Below, piece by piece: positions 4,765-7,212 of a stretch of 7,212 nt of DNA. The position numbers were made by a program, and so were the translations under genes. The DNA is taken from the NCBI GenBank assembly GCA_021814085.1, contig JAKAJA010000091.1, forward strand, positions 1 through 7,212. Direction: 5' to 3'. The DNA is from Acidobacteriota bacterium. GTDB lineage: Bacteria; Acidobacteriota; UBA4820; DSQY01. The first letter of the stretch is position 1, and each line of letters starts with the position of its first letter. The notes below the pieces were generated by a model that worked only from the letters and a program-made list of their open reading frames with translations, was not told the DNA's origin and did no database searches.

Positions 4765-7212
4765 CTAGGCCTGAACCCCAGAGGTTGGCCCGCCCACGCT
4801 TTGCTGCCATACGAAGTCGTAGATTCCGTCCGCGGCTTCTTGCACCTGTCGCTCGGTATAGGGAGGAATCGGCAGAGCTTGGTAGACGTGGTCGAGGACA
4901 AACACCTTCACCTCGGCCTTGGTCTGTTCGCGATCCGTCCATCGGTTCAAGGCGCCCAGACGCTCTTGAATGGCGGCCAAGAGACTCTTGCTGGACTGCT
5001 TCACCCTCTCCTTGTCTTCCTTGCTGATGCGTTCCTTGTATAGGAGGTCGAAGAGAGCCAGCTCATCTTCGGTCAGGCCTTCGCGGGCCGCGCGCTGTTG
5101 CTCCTCGTCAAGGCTCTTGGCCAACTCGATGAGTCTTGCGAAGGTCTCTTCAACGGTGGCGCGATCCTTCTCGCGGTTGTACTCACCAACAATCTCTTGG
5201 TAACGCTTGTAGTAGTCCATGCGGGCGGGATTGCCCCCCAGCATTTGGGCGAGCTTGGCTTCCACGACCGCGCACATGTCCTGCATGGTGGACCGCTTCC
5301 GGGTGATTTTCTTTGCGAACTCATCTCGCAGCTTTTCGAAGTTGACCTTGCTGAGATCCACCGTGAGGCCCTCGGCCTGGTCTCCGCCCGGCTGTTGCGC
5401 TCGGATGGCCTCGTTCACGATCTTGTGGATCTCTTTCAATACCTCAGTCACGTCGGCGGTGTCCCGACGTTCTGAGAGCTTCTTGTAGATCGCCTCGATG
5501 TTGTCGTGCCGCTCCGCGAAGGTGAACGCGGCAGGCTCCATCAGAAGGGCCTTGAACCTCGAGAAGGTCTCGCGGGCCATGATCTCGAAACGCCGTTTTG
5601 CCTCGGCCGAGGTGTAGAGGGCCTCCACCGCGTCCCGAAGCGCCCCGATGCGCGTGAAGCCTTTCGCTCCTACCAACCGGGCCGGCTCGAAACCGAGCCC
5701 TCGAAGATGATTCTCCGTCGCTTCAATGCCCTCCTTCAGAGACGCTACCAGCTCCTCAATGGGGGCGATGATGACCTCTGGGCCCTCGCCGTCATCGCCG
5801 AGCGCGTACTGCGCCAGAGCCGCCTGAAGGGCTTTGAGCATCCCGTTGTAGTCCACGATGACGCCGCAGGCCTTCCCGGGGTAGACCCGGTTGGCCCTGG
5901 CGATGGCTTGCATGAGCGTGTGCGCCTTCATGGGCTTGTCGATGTAGAGGGTCGAGAGGCACTCCACGTCGAAGCCGGTCAACCACATGGCGCAAACGAT
6001 GGCCACCCGGAAGGGATGCGCCGGATCCTTGAACGCCGATTCCACATCCACGCGGCGCCCATCGGGCGTCTCGAAGCCCCGCTTCATGCGGTCGCGGTGC
6101 GGAACGATGTCGAACCCCCACTTGCCGAAATCCCGCATCTCGTTCTGGCCTTCGCTGATGATGATCTCGATGAGGGTCTCGTCCATCCACCGTGCCTGCT
6201 GAGACAGGGCGTCGTACTCGGCGGCAACCTTCTCTTGCACTTCGGGGTCGCGTGCCTGGCGAAGTTCCTGCTCCTTGTGACGCGCGGCCTCGGCAACGGC
6301 CTGGGCGCGGCCCCTCCAGCGCGGTAAAATCCTCTGGAGCATCCGAGCACAGGTGATCTTGTCGATGCAGACCAGCATCGACTTCCCGGCTTCCCAACGT
6401 GTCGAACAGTGCTCGACGAAGTCCTCGGCGATCTTGTCGAGGCGGTCGTCCGCCGTGATGATCTCGTAGTCCTTCCCGAGCAACTTCTCGAGGAGCGCCT
6501 CCTCGTCCAGGTCGAGATTGGCGGCATCGATCTTCTGCCGGATGCGGTCGTTGAGGTCGAGCCTGGCGATGCCGAGCTTCTCTCCCCGGTTCTCATAGAT
6601 CAGCTTGACCGTAGCGCCATCCTCCTCGGACCGCTTGAAGTCGTAACGAGAGACATAGTCCCCGAAGATGCGGCGCGTCAGCTCGTCGTTCTTGAAGAGA
6701 GGCGTCCCGGTGAAACCGATGAAGGAGGCATTGGGAAGAGCCAGTCGCATGTTACGCGCGAGCTTCCCCGCCTGCGTCCGGTGGGCCTCATCCGAGATCA
6801 CGATGATGTCGTCCCGGCGGCTGTAGGGAGATTCGGGGGTCACGTCCTGGTTGAACTTATGGATGAGGCTGAACACGTACCGGTGGTTCTCTTGCAAGAG
6901 GGTCTTCAGCTCCTCCCCCGTGCCGGCCCTGGGCGTCTTCTCGTCGGCGGCGCCGCACCCAACGAAGGTGCGGTAGATCTGGTCGTCGAGGTCCTCCCGG
7001 TCCGTCATGATGACGAACGTGAAGTTGCCGGGGATCGTCCTGCGGACCTTCTCGGCGAAGAAGACCATCGAATAGGACTTCCCGCTGCCCTGGGTGTGCC
7101 AGAAAACGCCCAGCCTCCCAAGGTCCGGGTGGGCCCGCCTGGCGAAGGGCAGGGCGGGTTCCTCCGCGACCAGCCGAGAAGGTTCCTCGAACACGAGGCG
7201 CTTCTCCGGTGG
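4765..7212 (-). CDS. hsdR: Type I restriction-modification system endonuclease/translocase subunit HsdR (5' end outside window)
   Basis: 815 residues are visible and the frame is open to the right edge, so the N-terminal nuclease domain (PD-(D/E)xK) lies outside. HsdR proteins are usually about 1000-1100 residues. The superfamily 2 helicase motor is complete. In fragment numbering: FWHTQGSGKS (37-46, Walker A), TDREDLDDQIYRTF (70-83, motif Ia), DEAH (141-144), GFTGTP (166-171, motif III), CAMWLTGFDVE (407-417, motif V) and QAIARANR (435-442, motif VI). The helical C-terminal region that docks HsdR onto the HsdM/HsdS methyltransferase follows and ends at TAG 4765-4767. The enzyme pulls DNA past the bound complex using ATP and cuts at a distance when the recognition site is unmethylated. 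hsdM and hsdS are not in the window; they would be expected upstream (to the right). No frame break or missing motif is seen, so it looks functional. Confidence 0.97.
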   Translation of the reverse strand, partial: PPEKRLVFEEPSRLVAEEPALPFARRAHPDLGRLGVFWHTQGSGKSYSMVFFAEKVRRTIPGNFTFVIMTDREDLDDQIYRTFVGCGAADEKTPRAGTGEELKTLLQENHRYVFSLIHKFNQDVTPESPYSRRDDIIVISDEAHRTQAGKLARNMRLALPNASFIGFTGTPLFKNDELTRRIFGDYVSRYDFKRSEEDGATVKLIYENRGEKLGIARLDLNDRIRQKIDAANLDLDEEALLEKLLGKDYEIITADDRLDKIAEDFVEHCSTRWEAGKSMLVCIDKITCARMLQRILPRWRGRAQAVAEAARHKEQELRQARDPEVQEKVAAEYDALSQQARWMDETLIEIIISEGQNEMRDFGKWGFDIVPHRDRMKRGFETPDGRRVDVESAFKDPAHPFRVAIVCAMWLTGFDVECLSTLYIDKPMKAHTLMQAIARANRVYPGKACGVIVDYNGMLKALQAALAQYALGDDGEGPEVIIAPIEELVASLKEGIEATENHLRGLGFEPARLVGAKGFTRIGALRDAVEALYTSAEAKRRFEIMARETFSRFKALLMEPAAFTFAERHDNIEAIYKKLSERRDTADVTEVLKEIHKIVNEAIRAQQPGGDQAEGLTVDLSKVNFEKLRDEFAKKITRKRSTMQDMCAVVEAKLAQMLGGNPARMDYYKRYQEIVGEYNREKDRATVEETFARLIELAKSLDEEQQRAAREGLTEDELALFDLLYKERISKEDKERVKQSSKSLLAAIQERLGALNRWTDREQTKAEVKVFVLDHVYQALPIPPYTERQVQEAADGIYDFVWQQSVGGPTSGVQA

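Overview
The window looks like part of a bacterial defence island from a GC-rich genome. Every gene I can support is read leftwards (minus strand), and the codons favour G or C at the third position. The sequence alone does not fix the taxon. No tRNA, rRNA, CRISPR array or transposase is visible.

Layout in transcription order, from high to low coordinates. (1) 7212-4765 is the C-terminal three quarters or so of HsdR, the translocase/nuclease subunit of a type I restriction-modification system; its start lies outside the window. (2) 4650-4246 is a 134-residue protein made of the first ~120 residues of an unrecognised family, here called X, plus a short unrelated tail. (3) 4253-3447 is a RhuM-family protein with a Fic-type C-terminus that stops inside the Fic motif. 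(4) 3390-3223 is a 55-residue ORF carrying only the first 45 residues of X. (5) 3176-2535 and 2542-1535 are an AbiEi-family antitoxin and an AbiEii-family nucleotidyltransferase toxin (type IV toxin-antitoxin, abortive infection). (6) 1521-431 is the only full-length X, about 363 residues, broken by one missing base near 1385. (7) 188-1 is a small excisionase-type helix-turn-helix protein running off the left edge. The 242 bases at 189-430 hold a promoter and a palindrome for gene 7 and nothing else convincing.

The striking architecture is that the 5' end of X occurs three times. Each copy lies directly downstream of a defence-type gene (hsdR, rhuM-fic, abiEii), and only the last is full length. 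One reading is that an ancestral hsdR-X pair received two cargo cassettes (rhuM-fic, then abiEi-abiEii), each arriving with a duplicated 5' fragment of X. Differences among the copies are mostly synonymous, so the N-terminal module has been under protein-level constraint at some time.

The abiE pair has its own near-consensus promoter. The predicted transcription start falls at the AbiEi start codon, suggesting a leaderless mRNA. Three alternating GTCAC/GTGAC half-sites about 22 bp apart cover the promoter, as expected for an autorepressing antitoxin. The other genes may be read from upstream or from weak promoters I could not identify.
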